Below, in pieces: positions 33,984-42,754 of a stretch of 64,000 nt of DNA. This DNA comes from Betaproteobacteria bacterium UBA5216 (GTDB lineage: Bacteria > Pseudomonadota > Gammaproteobacteria > Burkholderiales > SG8-41), in the NCBI GenBank assembly GCA_002412495.1, contig DHVE01000135.1, positions 16,927-80,926 of the forward strand. Direction: 5' to 3'. Positions within the stretch are counted from its first letter, which is position 1; each line of letters opens with the position of its first letter. The notes beneath the pieces were generated by a model. It did not search any database. It was not told the DNA's origin and worked only from the letters and a program-made list of their open reading frames with translations. The position numbers and the translations under genes were made by a program.

Positions 33984-34940
33984 TTACTCCACCTTTAGCC
34001 CTGTTTCGCGCACAATTTTTCCCCATTTGGCATGATCCGCTTTCAGCAAGGCGGCAAACGCCTCCGGCCCTGGCGCCACCGCTTCGCCGGCACTGGCTAA
34101 ACGTTCGCGCATATCGGGCCGGCTCAGTACGCGCGATGTCTCTTCACTCAAACGCGCAATGATGGCGGCAGGCGTTTTCGCCGTCGTCAAGAATCCGAAC
34201 CATGTGCTGGCCTCGACACCCTTATAGCCTGCCTCCGCGACCGTCGGTACATTTTTTAGCGCGGGCACCCGATTGGCGGATGTCACTGCAAGCACGCGTA
34301 TCGTGCCTCCGTTCACCTGCGGCAACGCCGTCTCGACCGACGAATGAAACACCGTGATGCGTCCGCCCAGCAAATCAGGAAACGCCACCGCAGCGCCTTT
34401 ATACGGCACGTGAATCAGCTTTACACCCGCCGCGCGTTGCAGCAACTCGCCGCTCAAGTGTCCGATCGTGCCATTGCCGGTGGAAGCCAGCGTCAGCGTG
34501 CCCGGCTTGCTTTTGGCGGCATCGATCAGTTCGCTCAATTTGGCATACGGCGATTTCGCCCACACCATGATTGCAATCGGCATCGACGACACCAGCGACA
34601 CCGGAGCGAAGTCGCGCAATGAATCATACGGCAGCTTCGAATACAAATTGGGATTTACCGCCAGATTGCTCGTTTGCCCCATCACCATGGTGTAGCCGTC
34701 GGGCGCGGCTTTCGCCGCCAGATCAAGACCGATATTGCCTCCCGCGCCGGGCCGGTTATCAAACACAAACTGCCAGCCCAACCCTTTGGTCAGCTCGTTC
34801 GCCACCATGCGCGCGAGAATGTCGGTGCCGCCGCCCGGTGGAAACGGCACGATCATCCGTATGGGTTTTTCAGGGTAGGCCGCGTGCGCGACATTAAACA
34901 CACACCACAGGGACATCGCGCCGAAAACGATTCGTTGCAT
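33984..34940 (-). CDS. Bug/TctC-type tricarboxylate receptor
   Basis: 318 aa from the ATG at 34940 (GGAGATGAA just upstream). The longer frame from 35084 adds an arginine-rich tail with no signal character. The signal peptide is MQRIVFGAMSLWCVFNVAHA. Motifs are PFPPGGGTDILARMV, FVFDNRPGAGGNIG, LASTGNGTIGHLSGELL and VPYKGAAVAFPDLLGG. It is divergent from the Gfo/Idh/MocA gene at 35115 and probably serves that sugar-acid-type cluster. Confidence 0.93.
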   Translation of the reverse strand: MQRIVFGAMSLWCVFNVAHAAYPEKPIRMIVPFPPGGGTDILARMVANELTKGLGWQFVFDNRPGAGGNIGLDLAAKAAPDGYTMVMGQTSNLAVNPNLYSKLPYDSLRDFAPVSLVSSMPIAIMVWAKSPYAKLSELIDAAKSKPGTLTLASTGNGTIGHLSGELLQRAAGVKLIHVPYKGAAVAFPDLLGGRITVFHSSVETALPQVNGGTIRVLAVTSANRVPALKNVPTVAEAGYKGVEASTWFGFLTTAKTPAAIIARLSEETSRVLSRPDMRERLASAGEAVAPGPEAFAALLKADHAKWGKIVRETGLKVE

Positions 34941-35114
34941 TTCATCTCCATTTTCCCGTACTGAAGACCAGTATCGGATACCGGGCGGCGATACGCAAGA
35001 CGACAGCGCCGGCATTAGCCAAGGACGCCGGCGACGCCATCCACGCCAGCCTTTATAATGCGGCCTGCGTTCCTTCACCCTCACCCGCCATCACAACCTG
35101 AGCAGGAGTTTTAC

Positions 35115-36188
35115 ATGAGCAGTCCCGTCAAAATGGGTATTGTCGGCCTCGGCCGATGGGCCAAAGTGCTAACTCGCGCCGTATCCGGTAAGTCGGACAA
35201 GCTACAAATCATCGCCGGCTACAGCCGCTCGCAGGACAAGCGCGATGCATTCACCAACGAATTCGGCGTGCCCGGCGTGCCCGACATGCAAACCATGCTG
35301 TCCAACCCGGACATCAAGGGTGTGATTTTGACCGTGCCCAATGAACAACACCTGCCGCTGGCGGAACTGGTGGCCAAGGCCGGCAAGCATGTGTACACCG
35401 AAAAGCCCATCGCGCAAACCCTCGAAGACGGCCTCAAAATCGAAGCGCTCGAAAAACAATACGGCATCACCGTCACGGTCGGTCACAGCGCGCGCCTGAT
35501 GGCGGGGATACGCATCATCAAGGAATTCATCGACCGCGGCGAACTGGGTCGCGTGGCGTTCATGGAAGCGAATTTTTCGAATGAGCGCGCGCTGGAACTC
35601 ACGCCGCAGACGTGGCGCTGGTATAAAGACCGCGCACCCGGCGGCAATCTGTCGCAATTGTGCATCCATCAGTTCGACGTGCTGCACATGCTCGGCGGCG
35701 CGGTGACGGAGATTTCGTCGATGTCGTCGAAACTTTCACCCGTGGGTGCGGAGGTCGACGATCAATCGATGAGCACCATTCGATTCGCCGACGGCAAACT
35801 CGGTTATGTCGGCTCAAGCTGGACATCACCCGGCGTGTTCAGCGTGCGCGTGTTCGGCTCGAAAGGCCTGATGCATTATGAAATCGATTTTGGCACCTGG
35901 GACACGCCGCATCTTTTGCACAACGCGTCGGTGCTGTATATCCAGCGCGGCAAGGATGGCTGGGGCAAACGCGAAGAACTCAAAATCCCCGAGAGCGACA
36001 TGTTCCGCGCCGAACTCGAAATGTTCGCCGGCAGTTGCGTCAGCGGCAAACCCGGAGAACTCACCGCTTACAACGGCAACGTGGCGGTGGCGATGGTCAA
36101 TGCCGCGCTGCGTTCGATCGAGAAAAACGGACAGGCGGTCAAGGTGGCGGATATCCTGAGTGAAACCCGCAAGAAAGCAGGAGCGTGA
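35115..36188 (+). CDS. Gfo/Idh/MocA family oxidoreductase
   Basis: 357 aa from the ATG at 35115 (GGAG 9 bp before). An N-terminal Rossmann fold (MGIVGLGRWAKVLTRAV) is followed by the hallmark YTEKPIAQTLEDG, whose Lys contacts substrate, and the second-domain GNLSQLCIHQFDVLHMLGG with the catalytic-type His. The family oxidises cyclic polyols and sugars with NAD(P). It is the first gene of a same-strand run: Gfo/Idh/MocA, creatininase-family, second Gfo/Idh/MocA, VOC, Bug. The stop TGA overlaps the region just before the next start. Confidence 0.9.
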   Translation: MSSPVKMGIVGLGRWAKVLTRAVSGKSDKLQIIAGYSRSQDKRDAFTNEFGVPGVPDMQTMLSNPDIKGVILTVPNEQHLPLAELVAKAGKHVYTEKPIAQTLEDGLKIEALEKQYGITVTVGHSARLMAGIRIIKEFIDRGELGRVAFMEANFSNERALELTPQTWRWYKDRAPGGNLSQLCIHQFDVLHMLGGAVTEISSMSSKLSPVGAEVDDQSMSTIRFADGKLGYVGSSWTSPGVFSVRVFGSKGLMHYEIDFGTWDTPHLLHNASVLYIQRGKDGWGKREELKIPESDMFRAELEMFAGSCVSGKPGELTAYNGNVAVAMVNAALRSIEKNGQAVKVADILSETRKKAGA

Positions 36189-36190
36189 TC

Positions 36191-37006
36191 ATGCCGCAAT
36201 CACCACTCGCCACGCGTTACTTCATCAACCTCACGCAGCCGGAAATCGCCGCGCAATTGAAAAAAAATCCGCTGGTGATTCTGCCGGCGGGCAGCGTGGA
36301 GCAGCACGGTCCGCATCTACCCACCGGCACCGATATTTACGCCGCCAATGTGATCAGCCACGCGGTGGCCGAGCGCATGGACGGCCTGGTGCTGCCCGGC
36401 GGCCCGCTGGGCGTGACGCCCATGCACATGCCGTTTGAAGGCACGCTCACGTTGTCGCCGGAGACTTACCAGAGCGTGGTGGTGGAAACCGGTGCCTCCA
36501 CCGCGCAGCACGGCGCCAAGCGGTTGATGATTTTGAACTGGCACGAAGGCAATATTCCCTCGTTGGCGATTGCGTCGGAAAAACTGCATCGCGACGTGGG
36601 CATGAGCGTGATCGTGGTTCAGGCGTGTTACGTGGCCGCCGAGCTTTACGGACACGATTGCGGCGGCCTCACCCACGGCGGCGAAATCGAAGCGCTAGCA
36701 GTGCTGGCGTATCAGCCCGACCTGGTGCATCTGGACCGCATTGATTATTCGTCCGATCATACTAAAGGCCGCAAGTGGGACCGGCTGCGCCGCACACGCA
36801 GCTATCAACCCGTACTGACGAACATCAAAACCATCGCCGAGACCGGCTGGTACGGCGCGCCGGAACACGCCACCGCCGCCAAGGGCGTGAAAATGCTCAA
36901 CGACATCGCGGATGCGATAGCGAAGGAATGCAGCGAGATTTTTGCGATGCTGGATGAAGCCAATGGTGGCACGGCCGAGATCAAGCATTTGAAAATCGCC
37001 GGGTAA
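36191..37006 (+). CDS. creatininase family amidohydrolase
   Basis: 271 aa. The start ATG at 36191 is preceded by AGGAG at 7 bp; a GTG two codons earlier is possible. Metal ligands of the creatininase fold are visible: GSVEQHGPHLPTGTD (Glu37, His39, Asp48), LNWHEGN, and HGGEIEA further on. Creatininase relatives include creatinine amidohydrolase, MftE-like peptidases and formylhydrolases (FAPy). Its place inside a sugar-dehydrogenase-like cluster argues against creatinine and for hydrolysis of a lactam or amide intermediate. That is inference. Confidence 0.87.
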   Translation: MPQSPLATRYFINLTQPEIAAQLKKNPLVILPAGSVEQHGPHLPTGTDIYAANVISHAVAERMDGLVLPGGPLGVTPMHMPFEGTLTLSPETYQSVVVETGASTAQHGAKRLMILNWHEGNIPSLAIASEKLHRDVGMSVIVVQACYVAAELYGHDCGGLTHGGEIEALAVLAYQPDLVHLDRIDYSSDHTKGRKWDRLRRTRSYQPVLTNIKTIAETGWYGAPEHATAAKGVKMLNDIADAIAKECSEIFAMLDEANGGTAEIKHLKIAG

Positions 37007-37019
37007 TTGGGAATCGTTG

Positions 37020-37083
37020 CGATGGGTTTCACCCATACTACGGTGTTGTCGTAGGATGGGTGGAGCGCAGCGCAACCCATCAC
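37020..37083. repeat. dispersed GGATGGGT repeat, second copy
   Basis: The left arm GATGGGTTTCACCCATACTACG and right arm GTAGGATGGGTGGAGCGCAG with CGCAACCCATCAC form an inverted pair in the 96-bp gap after the creatininase-family gene. It is the same family as 16958-17020. The right arm overlaps the leader of the next gene. Confidence 0.75.
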
Positions 37084-37102
37084 AAAAATAGGGAGAACTG
37101 TT

Positions 37103-38185
37103 TTGGGCAAAAATGGATTAGGTATCGCCGTGATCGGCTCGGGCCGCATCGGCACCTTGCGTGCCCGTCTTGCGGGCATGCATCCGTCGGTCAAATTTCT
37201 TGCGGTGTCGGATCTCGACCCGGCCAGGGCCGAAGCACTCGCCAAACTATCCGGCGCGCACTTTCACACCGGCGACAACAATGCGGCCATCGACCACCCC
37301 GATGTCGATGCCGTATTTGTCTCCACGCCGGAGCAGGAGCACGCCGAGCCGATCAAGCGCGCGCTCGCGGCGGGCAAGCCCGTGCTGTGCGAAAAGCCCA
37401 TCGGCCTCACGCTGCAAACCGCCGACGATATTCTGGACATGCTCGCCAAAACCAACGGCAAGCTCAACTTCGGTTACAGCCGCCGTTACAAAGAGTGTTT
37501 TTTGCGCGCCAAGGAGCAAATGGTGCAGGGACGGCTCGGCACGGTGATCAGCGGCCTTGCACGTGTGTACAACTCGCGCGCGCAAACTTTTCAGATTCTG
37601 AAACGCGACCCGCACGCAACACCGGTGCTCGACGTGCTCACCTACTACGTTGACCTGATGTGCTGGTTTCTCGAAGGCAACAAGCCCGTCGAAGTAGTGG
37701 CGCGCGGCCAACACGGCATCTTCAAGGCCGCGGGCTACAACTGCCACGACGCAACCTGGGCCATCGTCACCTTCGCCGATGGCGCGGTGCTCAATTTCGG
37801 CATCAGCTATTCACTGCCGGCGAATTTTCCGACGCAAGGGCAGTCGGATCGCGTGGAACTCCTTGGCACCGAAGGCACCATGCTGATCGACGACGATCAC
37901 AAGGATCACCTGATCTACACCGAAAAAGGCGTGCCGCATCCGTACGTGCCCGGCCACAACCTCAACATGGCCTTCCTCGGCAGCAACTCCGCCGGCGATT
38001 GGGCGCTGGGCAATTTCTGGGGTTCGCTCGGCAACGAAACGCGCGCGTGGATCGATCATCTCGTGACCGGCGCGCCGATCTCGCACACCACGCCGGCGCA
38101 GGCGCGCATCAATCTGGAAACCACGATAGCGATTGAACGCTCGGTGGCGACAGGCCAATCCATTCGCCTGCCGCTCGAAACGTAA
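37103..38185 (+). CDS. Gfo/Idh/MocA family oxidoreductase (inositol 2-dehydrogenase-like)
   Basis: 360 aa, starting with TTG at 37103 after AGGGAGAA. The N-terminus GIAVIGSGRIGTLRARLA is the nucleotide-binding turn, followed by VLCEKPIGLTLQTADDIL and LNFGYSRRYKECF. Overall it resembles IolG-type myo-inositol dehydrogenases, but so do many family members. The second-domain motif TPVLDVLTYYVDLMCWFL replaces the usual GG-L-D--IHDID, so the catalytic His is shifted or absent. This is its main oddity. Two paralogous dehydrogenases in one cluster suggest oxidation at two positions or an epimerisation. Confidence 0.87.
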   Translation: MGKNGLGIAVIGSGRIGTLRARLAGMHPSVKFLAVSDLDPARAEALAKLSGAHFHTGDNNAAIDHPDVDAVFVSTPEQEHAEPIKRALAAGKPVLCEKPIGLTLQTADDILDMLAKTNGKLNFGYSRRYKECFLRAKEQMVQGRLGTVISGLARVYNSRAQTFQILKRDPHATPVLDVLTYYVDLMCWFLEGNKPVEVVARGQHGIFKAAGYNCHDATWAIVTFADGAVLNFGISYSLPANFPTQGQSDRVELLGTEGTMLIDDDHKDHLIYTEKGVPHPYVPGHNLNMAFLGSNSAGDWALGNFWGSLGNETRAWIDHLVTGAPISHTTPAQARINLETTIAIERSVATGQSIRLPLET

Positions 38186-38192
38186 AACTCCT

Positions 38193-38210
38193 CTTAAAAA
38201 CATAAACTTA
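38193..38210 (+). repeat. recurrent AT-rich motif, copy E
   Basis: CTTAAAAACATAAACTTA in the 86-bp gap between the Gfo/Idh/MocA gene and the VOC gene, on the coding strand of both. It matches AAAAACA-N5-TTA. Confidence 0.65.
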
Positions 38211-38271
38211 TATAAACATCCCGCAGCGTTCGCGGTGTTCTCGCGACCACATTGCCGCAAGGAGATATTTC

Positions 38272-38871
38272 ATGACGGCCCAACCCATTCGCTTCGGCCA
38301 TTTCGGCATCAACTGTTTCGACATCCAGGCGATGGAGCGGTTTTACACCGAGGTCATGGGCATGGTGGTGGCGGATCGCGGTTACGTGCCACCGCCGGGT
38401 GATCGGCACATTGTGTTCATGACGCTCGACCCCACCGAGCATCATCAATTCATTCTGTGTTCGGGTCGCACGGAAGGCAAAATCGAGAAGGGCCCATTTC
38501 GCGGCGGCGGGCGCGGCACGGCAATCAATCAAATTTCGTTTCACTGCGCGACCCTTGGCGACTTGCGCCGCGCGCAGGCGAGACTCGCCGCAGCCGGTTG
38601 CACGGACGGCACGCCGATCTGCCACGGCAACGCGTGGTCGATTTACATCCGTGATATCGAGGGCAATCCGATGGAGTTGTATGTAGACAGCCCGTGGTAC
38701 ACGCCGCAGCCGTGCGGCGAGCCGTTTGATTTGTCGCTTTCAGACGAAGCAATTTACCGGCAGACCGAAGCGATGTGCCGCGCGCGACCCGGCTTTGAAG
38801 ACGCCGCGCCGTGGCGGGCGCGGCTGGCTGAAAAAATTCAGGCCACACTCACTGAAATCAACAACCGGTAG
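38272..38871 (+). CDS. VOC (glyoxalase / extradiol dioxygenase) family protein
   Basis: 199 aa with two beta-alpha-beta-beta-beta repeats. Potential metal ligands are His10 (RFGHFGINCFD), a His in EHHQFILCSG, and Glu in the EGNPMELYVDSPW block, the arrangement of biphenyl-2,3-diol 1,2-dioxygenase-like and other type I extradiol enzymes. A C-terminal helical extension of about 45 residues (after PWYTPQPCGEP) is beyond the minimal fold. AAGGAG sits 7 bp upstream of the ATG. A Bug receptor follows after 5 bp. Confidence 0.83.
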   Translation: MTAQPIRFGHFGINCFDIQAMERFYTEVMGMVVADRGYVPPPGDRHIVFMTLDPTEHHQFILCSGRTEGKIEKGPFRGGGRGTAINQISFHCATLGDLRRAQARLAAAGCTDGTPICHGNAWSIYIRDIEGNPMELYVDSPWYTPQPCGEPFDLSLSDEAIYRQTEAMCRARPGFEDAAPWRARLAEKIQATLTEINNR

Positions 38872-38876
38872 CATCG

Positions 38877-39854
38877 ATGATGAAACACACGCTGCTGGCT
38901 CTGTCGGTTTTTTCAGCTACGGCGTTGGGCGCGGCCCACGCACAGGAATATCCGGCGAAGGCCATCACCATCACGCTGGTGCTCGCACCCGGCACTGGCC
39001 TGGATGTGGTGGCGCGCACGTGGGGCGAACAGCTTGCGCAAGCGCTCGGCAAACCGGTCGTCTTCGATAACAAACCGGGGGCCAATGGCATCGTCGCCGT
39101 TAACGCGGTAAAAAATGCGCCCGCGGACGGACATGCCTTGCTGGTCGGCACCAGCGCCGCGCTCGCGCTGAATCAAACCACCTACAAGCAATTGCCCTAT
39201 GACTCGGCGAAGGACTTTATACCGGTGTCGGTGTATCTGAAGTCACCATTCATTTTGATCGTACATCCGTCGCTGCCGGTGCGCACCGCGCTTGAACTGG
39301 CGGCTTACGTCAAGGCGCGGCCGGGTCAGCTCAGCTACAGTTCCACCGGCCCCGGCGGCGCGCCGAGGTTGGCTACAGAGATGTTCGCGCAGCATTTTGG
39401 CCTGAACCTGATTCACGTGCCGTACAAAAACAGTCCGCAGGCCATCATCGACATTGCCGCGGGGCATGTGCAACTCGGCTTTGCCGAAGCAGGTGCATCG
39501 CAACAACTGATCCGCGACAAGCGCCTGCGCGCGCTGGCGGTATCGACCCTCACGAGGTTTAATTCACTGCCGGACGTTCCGACGCTGGCCGAAGCCGCCA
39601 AGCGCCCCGGCCTTGAAGCGGTGTCATGGCACGCGCTGGTCGCGCCCGCCGCCACACCGCGCGCCGTGGTGAACCGCCTGCACGGTGAGATGACGCGCAT
39701 ACTCAAACTGCCCGACGTGAACAAGACCATTGCGAATCTCGATCTGATTCCCGCCGCGCTGGCATCGATCGACGAACACCGGCAATACATCGCCGCGGAA
39801 ACCCAAAAGTGGGGCGACCTGATCCGCAAGTTAGGGTTGGCGGGCTCGCAGTAA
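38877..39854 (+). CDS. Bug/TctC-type tricarboxylate receptor
   Basis: 325 aa (two adjacent ATG codons at 38877 and 38880). The signal peptide ends GAAHAQ. Its ligand loop reads VLAPGTGLDVVARTW, with GTG in place of GGG. It has VVFDNKPGANG and SYSSTGPGGAPRLATEMF, and VPYKNSPQAIIDIAAG where PYKG becomes PYKN. These changes at normally invariant glycines mark it as a distinct subgroup. It is the last gene of the 35115-39854 run. Confidence 0.92.
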   Translation: MMKHTLLALSVFSATALGAAHAQEYPAKAITITLVLAPGTGLDVVARTWGEQLAQALGKPVVFDNKPGANGIVAVNAVKNAPADGHALLVGTSAALALNQTTYKQLPYDSAKDFIPVSVYLKSPFILIVHPSLPVRTALELAAYVKARPGQLSYSSTGPGGAPRLATEMFAQHFGLNLIHVPYKNSPQAIIDIAAGHVQLGFAEAGASQQLIRDKRLRALAVSTLTRFNSLPDVPTLAEAAKRPGLEAVSWHALVAPAATPRAVVNRLHGEMTRILKLPDVNKTIANLDLIPAALASIDEHRQYIAAETQKWGDLIRKLGLAGSQ

Positions 39855-39876
39855 GCGAGCCTACCATCGCGCGATC

Positions 39877-40677
39877 TCAAGGCCATTCACCACGCCGTAT
39901 CCAGCCGGCACGCCGCCAATAACAGTAAACCGCACTCGCGCACACCAGCAGCGCAAACGCCACCGTGCCGAACACCGCGATGCAGCGCATCAGCACGGCC
40001 GCCGCGAACGCACCGTTGAATCGTGCGGCAACGTCCAACGCCAATGGCACTGCGATCACCAGCGCGATGGCGGCGATGGCGATCAGCAGAGCACGGCGCC
40101 AGCGATCCTCGTGCGTGGCTACATGACGCAAACTCGTGCTCGCGCGCCGTAACCACCGGCGGTAGGCAATGAGCAGAATCGCCGTGCCCGCCAGCGTGGA
40201 AAGCCACTGCGTCAGGTAATAGACTGGCACGCCCGTTGCGCCCACGTTGAACAGTGGCGCTTGCAGTGCCTCGATATGCAGCCCGATCAAATCGCGCTTG
40301 TGGGTGAACGCGTCCCAAATAATATGCGTGCAGGCGCCCAGCACCAGCGATACCGCCACCTTGATCAGGCGCGATAACGTCAACGTGACGGGCGCTTCGC
40401 TCAACGGCATGAGCGCCGCGCGATGCGGTTGCGGCAGCACATAACACAACGGCTTGCGCAGCAGGCACAACACGGCCAACACCATCAGGCCCAGCGGCAG
40501 GCAAATCAGCACGCTACCGGAGAAGCTGTGCGCGTGCGTCGCGAATTCGGCGCCGGGGACGTAGTAGCCCAGATCCGGCGTGAGACTGCCCACCACCAGC
40601 GCCGGAAAACTCAGATGGCGCGGACAATAACGGCGCAACGGCAGCACCGCGGCTGGATGGGCGAAGGTCCAGGGCAT
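39877..40677 (-). CDS. DUF4184 family membrane protein
   Basis: 266 aa. It starts MPWTFAHPAAVLPLRRYCPRH, followed by PALVVGSLTPDLGYY, the hallmark of DUF4184. ACTHIIWDAFTHKRDL in the middle resembles metal-dependent membrane hydrolase motifs (cf. the YdjM/LexA-regulated hydrolase-like superfamily). Five to six membrane segments are expected. The function is unknown. It is convergent with the Bug gene before it, and the next gene on this strand is an L,D-transpeptidase, so a cell-envelope role is conceivable. Confidence 0.8.
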   Translation of the reverse strand: MPWTFAHPAAVLPLRRYCPRHLSFPALVVGSLTPDLGYYVPGAEFATHAHSFSGSVLICLPLGLMVLAVLCLLRKPLCYVLPQPHRAALMPLSEAPVTLTLSRLIKVAVSLVLGACTHIIWDAFTHKRDLIGLHIEALQAPLFNVGATGVPVYYLTQWLSTLAGTAILLIAYRRWLRRASTSLRHVATHEDRWRRALLIAIAAIALVIAVPLALDVAARFNGAFAAAVLMRCIAVFGTVAFALLVCASAVYCYWRRAGWIRRGEWP

Positions 40678-40769
40678 TATTTCATTTCTATTTCAATGGC
40701 GAGGCCAGGTTTCGTTTTCACGATGTTGATGAATCGACCTGGTCTTTTTCCAATGAAATGGAATGGGAA

Positions 40770-41495
40770 TTACGCTTTCCGGTGGAATTGCTTCAGTTCC
40801 TCGTTAAGGCTCGCATACAACATGGCCACCCAGCGCGGCTCGTGCATGATCGAGCGCGGTGGCTCCAGTCTGAAATCGGTGGGCGCGATCAGCACGCGCA
40901 CGTTTTCCTTGCTCACGCGCGCCGTCAACACAAACAAATCTTCCGCTGCGTCGTCCCCCATCGCAAGGCATCCGATGGACCACCATCCGCCGTGGATCAT
41001 GATGTCCGAACCGATGTTTTTTCGGCCATCCGCAGCCCCCATGCGGCGATCAAACGCGTTGGGGTAGTTCAGGCGCAACGAGAGATGGGCAAAGCTGCTG
41101 GGGTTGAGCATTTCGATTTGATACACGCCTTCGGGAACCTGCCGGTCGCCCTCGGCCAACTTCGGGCCGGCCTTGCCGCTCGCGCCGCGCACGACGTAAG
41201 TTTTGATATAGCGCCACGGATCGCCAAAGGCAGCTCGTGCATGAACTTCCATGACACGCGCGTCCTTGAACGCCAACAGCGCGACTTCCGCCGGCGGATA
41301 TGCCACACCCGCGCGGGAAAATGCGGGCCGCAGACGCGCATCGACGCGCGCGCCATATTGCGCCACACGATATTCGATGCTGCCGCGTCCATGATCACCG
41401 CGCGGCAAAAACCAGTTACGGCGTGAAGCGACATACCCCAATGCCGCTGTGGTAGCCACGCCAGCGACAAGCAGCAGGAATCGGTTGCGCGTCAT
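40770..41495 (-). CDS. L,D-transpeptidase (YkuD domain, YafK-like)
   Basis: 241 aa from the ATG at 41495 (GAGG nearby), with an N-terminal membrane anchor or signal (MTRNRFLLLVAGVATTAALGYVA). The YkuD catalytic signature is SDIMIHGGWWSIGCLAMGDDAAEDLF, with His and the nucleophile Cys in the HxG...S-GC arrangement. It is probably an envelope enzyme that crosslinks or trims peptidoglycan, or attaches proteins to it. The subgroup resembles YafK/ErfK-like murein enzymes. Upstream codons to 41585 lack a signal sequence and are excluded. Confidence 0.87.
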   Translation of the reverse strand: MTRNRFLLLVAGVATTAALGYVASRRNWFLPRGDHGRGSIEYRVAQYGARVDARLRPAFSRAGVAYPPAEVALLAFKDARVMEVHARAAFGDPWRYIKTYVVRGASGKAGPKLAEGDRQVPEGVYQIEMLNPSSFAHLSLRLNYPNAFDRRMGAADGRKNIGSDIMIHGGWWSIGCLAMGDDAAEDLFVLTARVSKENVRVLIAPTDFRLEPPRSIMHEPRWVAMLYASLNEELKQFHRKA

Positions 41496-41718
41496 CACAT
41501 CGACCTCGATGCACGCGCGCGCCACGCAAAATGGAATGCCTGTCTTGTCATGCTCTGCTCCCGAACAACGCGTCCCGTGACGCACAAGCGCATTACACCG
41601 TGACAGGCTGACGCAAGCAGGGACGGATCATGGCAAAGCCATGATTAATTGTGGCGGAAAAGAGGCGGGTAAAACGCCGCCGCGCGGACAGGCGTCCGCG
41701 CAGCGAAGACCATTGGTA

Positions 41719-42579
41719 TCAGTCCAGTTCGCGATGCACGAAATCGATGATCTTCTCGATGCAGTCACGCGCCTGCGGCGAGGTCGGATCGTTGGTGACG
41801 AACGCCTCGCCCACGCCTTCAAACAAGTGCAGATCCACTTTGCCGCCCACCTTGCGATAGCCCGCGATAAAGCGGTCACGATTCGGCACCGGGTGCGCGA
41901 AATCCGCCGTGCCCTGCAAATAAATTACATTCGGCGTCAGACATTTTTCGCCGCGCTCCAGGAGGCGCGTGGGATTGGCTTGCGCCATGTCCTCCAGCGT
42001 GGGCCAGTAGAGATTGTGATTCTTGACCCAGATGTCGCCGTGCTTGGCATGCGGGCCGCCCGCCAGGGTTTGCGCGTATTCGTAACGCCCCAGCGGATCG
42101 ATCACCGGCCAGCACATCACCGCGCACTGCACCGTCGCATCGACACCAGCCGGGCCGGGAATGGCGGTGAACCGCGGATCGTGCGGCCACATCGCCGTCA
42201 GCATCGCCTGATGGCCTCCGCTCGATACGCCGAGAATCGCCACGCGCTTCGGATCGATATTGAACTCCGTCGCGCGCGACTTGAACCAGCGAATCGCATA
42301 GTTGATGTCCTGCAACGACGCCGGGAACCGGCCGTCGGGTGGCATGCGGAAATCCAGCGACGCAACCACCACCCCGGTTTTTGCCACCGGCGTATCCGTG
42401 CCTTCATCGGAAAGACGATCCTTGTTCACCCAAGCACCACCGTGAATATCAATCATCAGCGGAAACGGCCCCTTGCCACGCGGCTTGTACACGCGCGCAA
42501 GATACGGCTTCGTGCCGTGACGAATATATTCAACATCGGAGACATCGATTTCATAGCGCGTGAGTTCGGCGGTGGTCAT
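41719..42579 (-). CDS. alpha/beta hydrolase (HSL / acetyl-esterase type)
   Basis: 286 aa from the ATG at 42579, with AGGAGCC... 7-12 bp upstream on the transcript. The hormone-sensitive lipase family is indicated by DIHGGAW (oxyanion) and the nucleophile elbow GVSSGGHQA. The Asp is in LQGTADFAHPVPN, and the catalytic His position near the C-terminus is FEGVGEAF, where no obvious His is seen. Either the triad is completed elsewhere or the enzyme is atypical. It is a carboxylic-ester or lactone hydrolase of unknown substrate. Confidence 0.85.
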   Translation of the reverse strand: MTTAELTRYEIDVSDVEYIRHGTKPYLARVYKPRGKGPFPLMIDIHGGAWVNKDRLSDEGTDTPVAKTGVVVASLDFRMPPDGRFPASLQDINYAIRWFKSRATEFNIDPKRVAILGVSSGGHQAMLTAMWPHDPRFTAIPGPAGVDATVQCAVMCWPVIDPLGRYEYAQTLAGGPHAKHGDIWVKNHNLYWPTLEDMAQANPTRLLERGEKCLTPNVIYLQGTADFAHPVPNRDRFIAGYRKVGGKVDLHLFEGVGEAFVTNDPTSPQARDCIEKIIDFVHRELD

Positions 42580-42708
42580 GAGAGGCTCCTTGGAAGTGAC
42601 AGCGTGGGATGGGGCGAAATGGAATTTGTGATGCGGTGATTGGAATTGTAGCGCTATGAGGCGAACTACGCGTGACAGTGAGCAAGTACACACAAACACA
42701 AAATGTTT

Positions 42709-42726
42709 AATAAAAACATATGGTTA
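42709..42726 (+). repeat. recurrent AT-rich motif, copy F
   Basis: AATAAAAACATATGGTTA, followed by CGAA. A full core match, 38 bp before the first stem of the structured element at 42764 and upstream of the alpha/beta hydrolase on the other strand. Confidence 0.7.
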
Positions 42727-42754
42727 CGAACAACTACCATGTATGATGTTGGTT

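Noticed and set aside
39420..39440. AAAAACAGTCCGCAGG inside the Bug gene at 38877
   Set aside because: Shares AAAAACA only; no TTA at the right spacing.
41641..42639. A 332-codon open frame on the plus strand
   Set aside because: Antisense to the alpha/beta hydrolase with its intact motifs. No recognisable domain.
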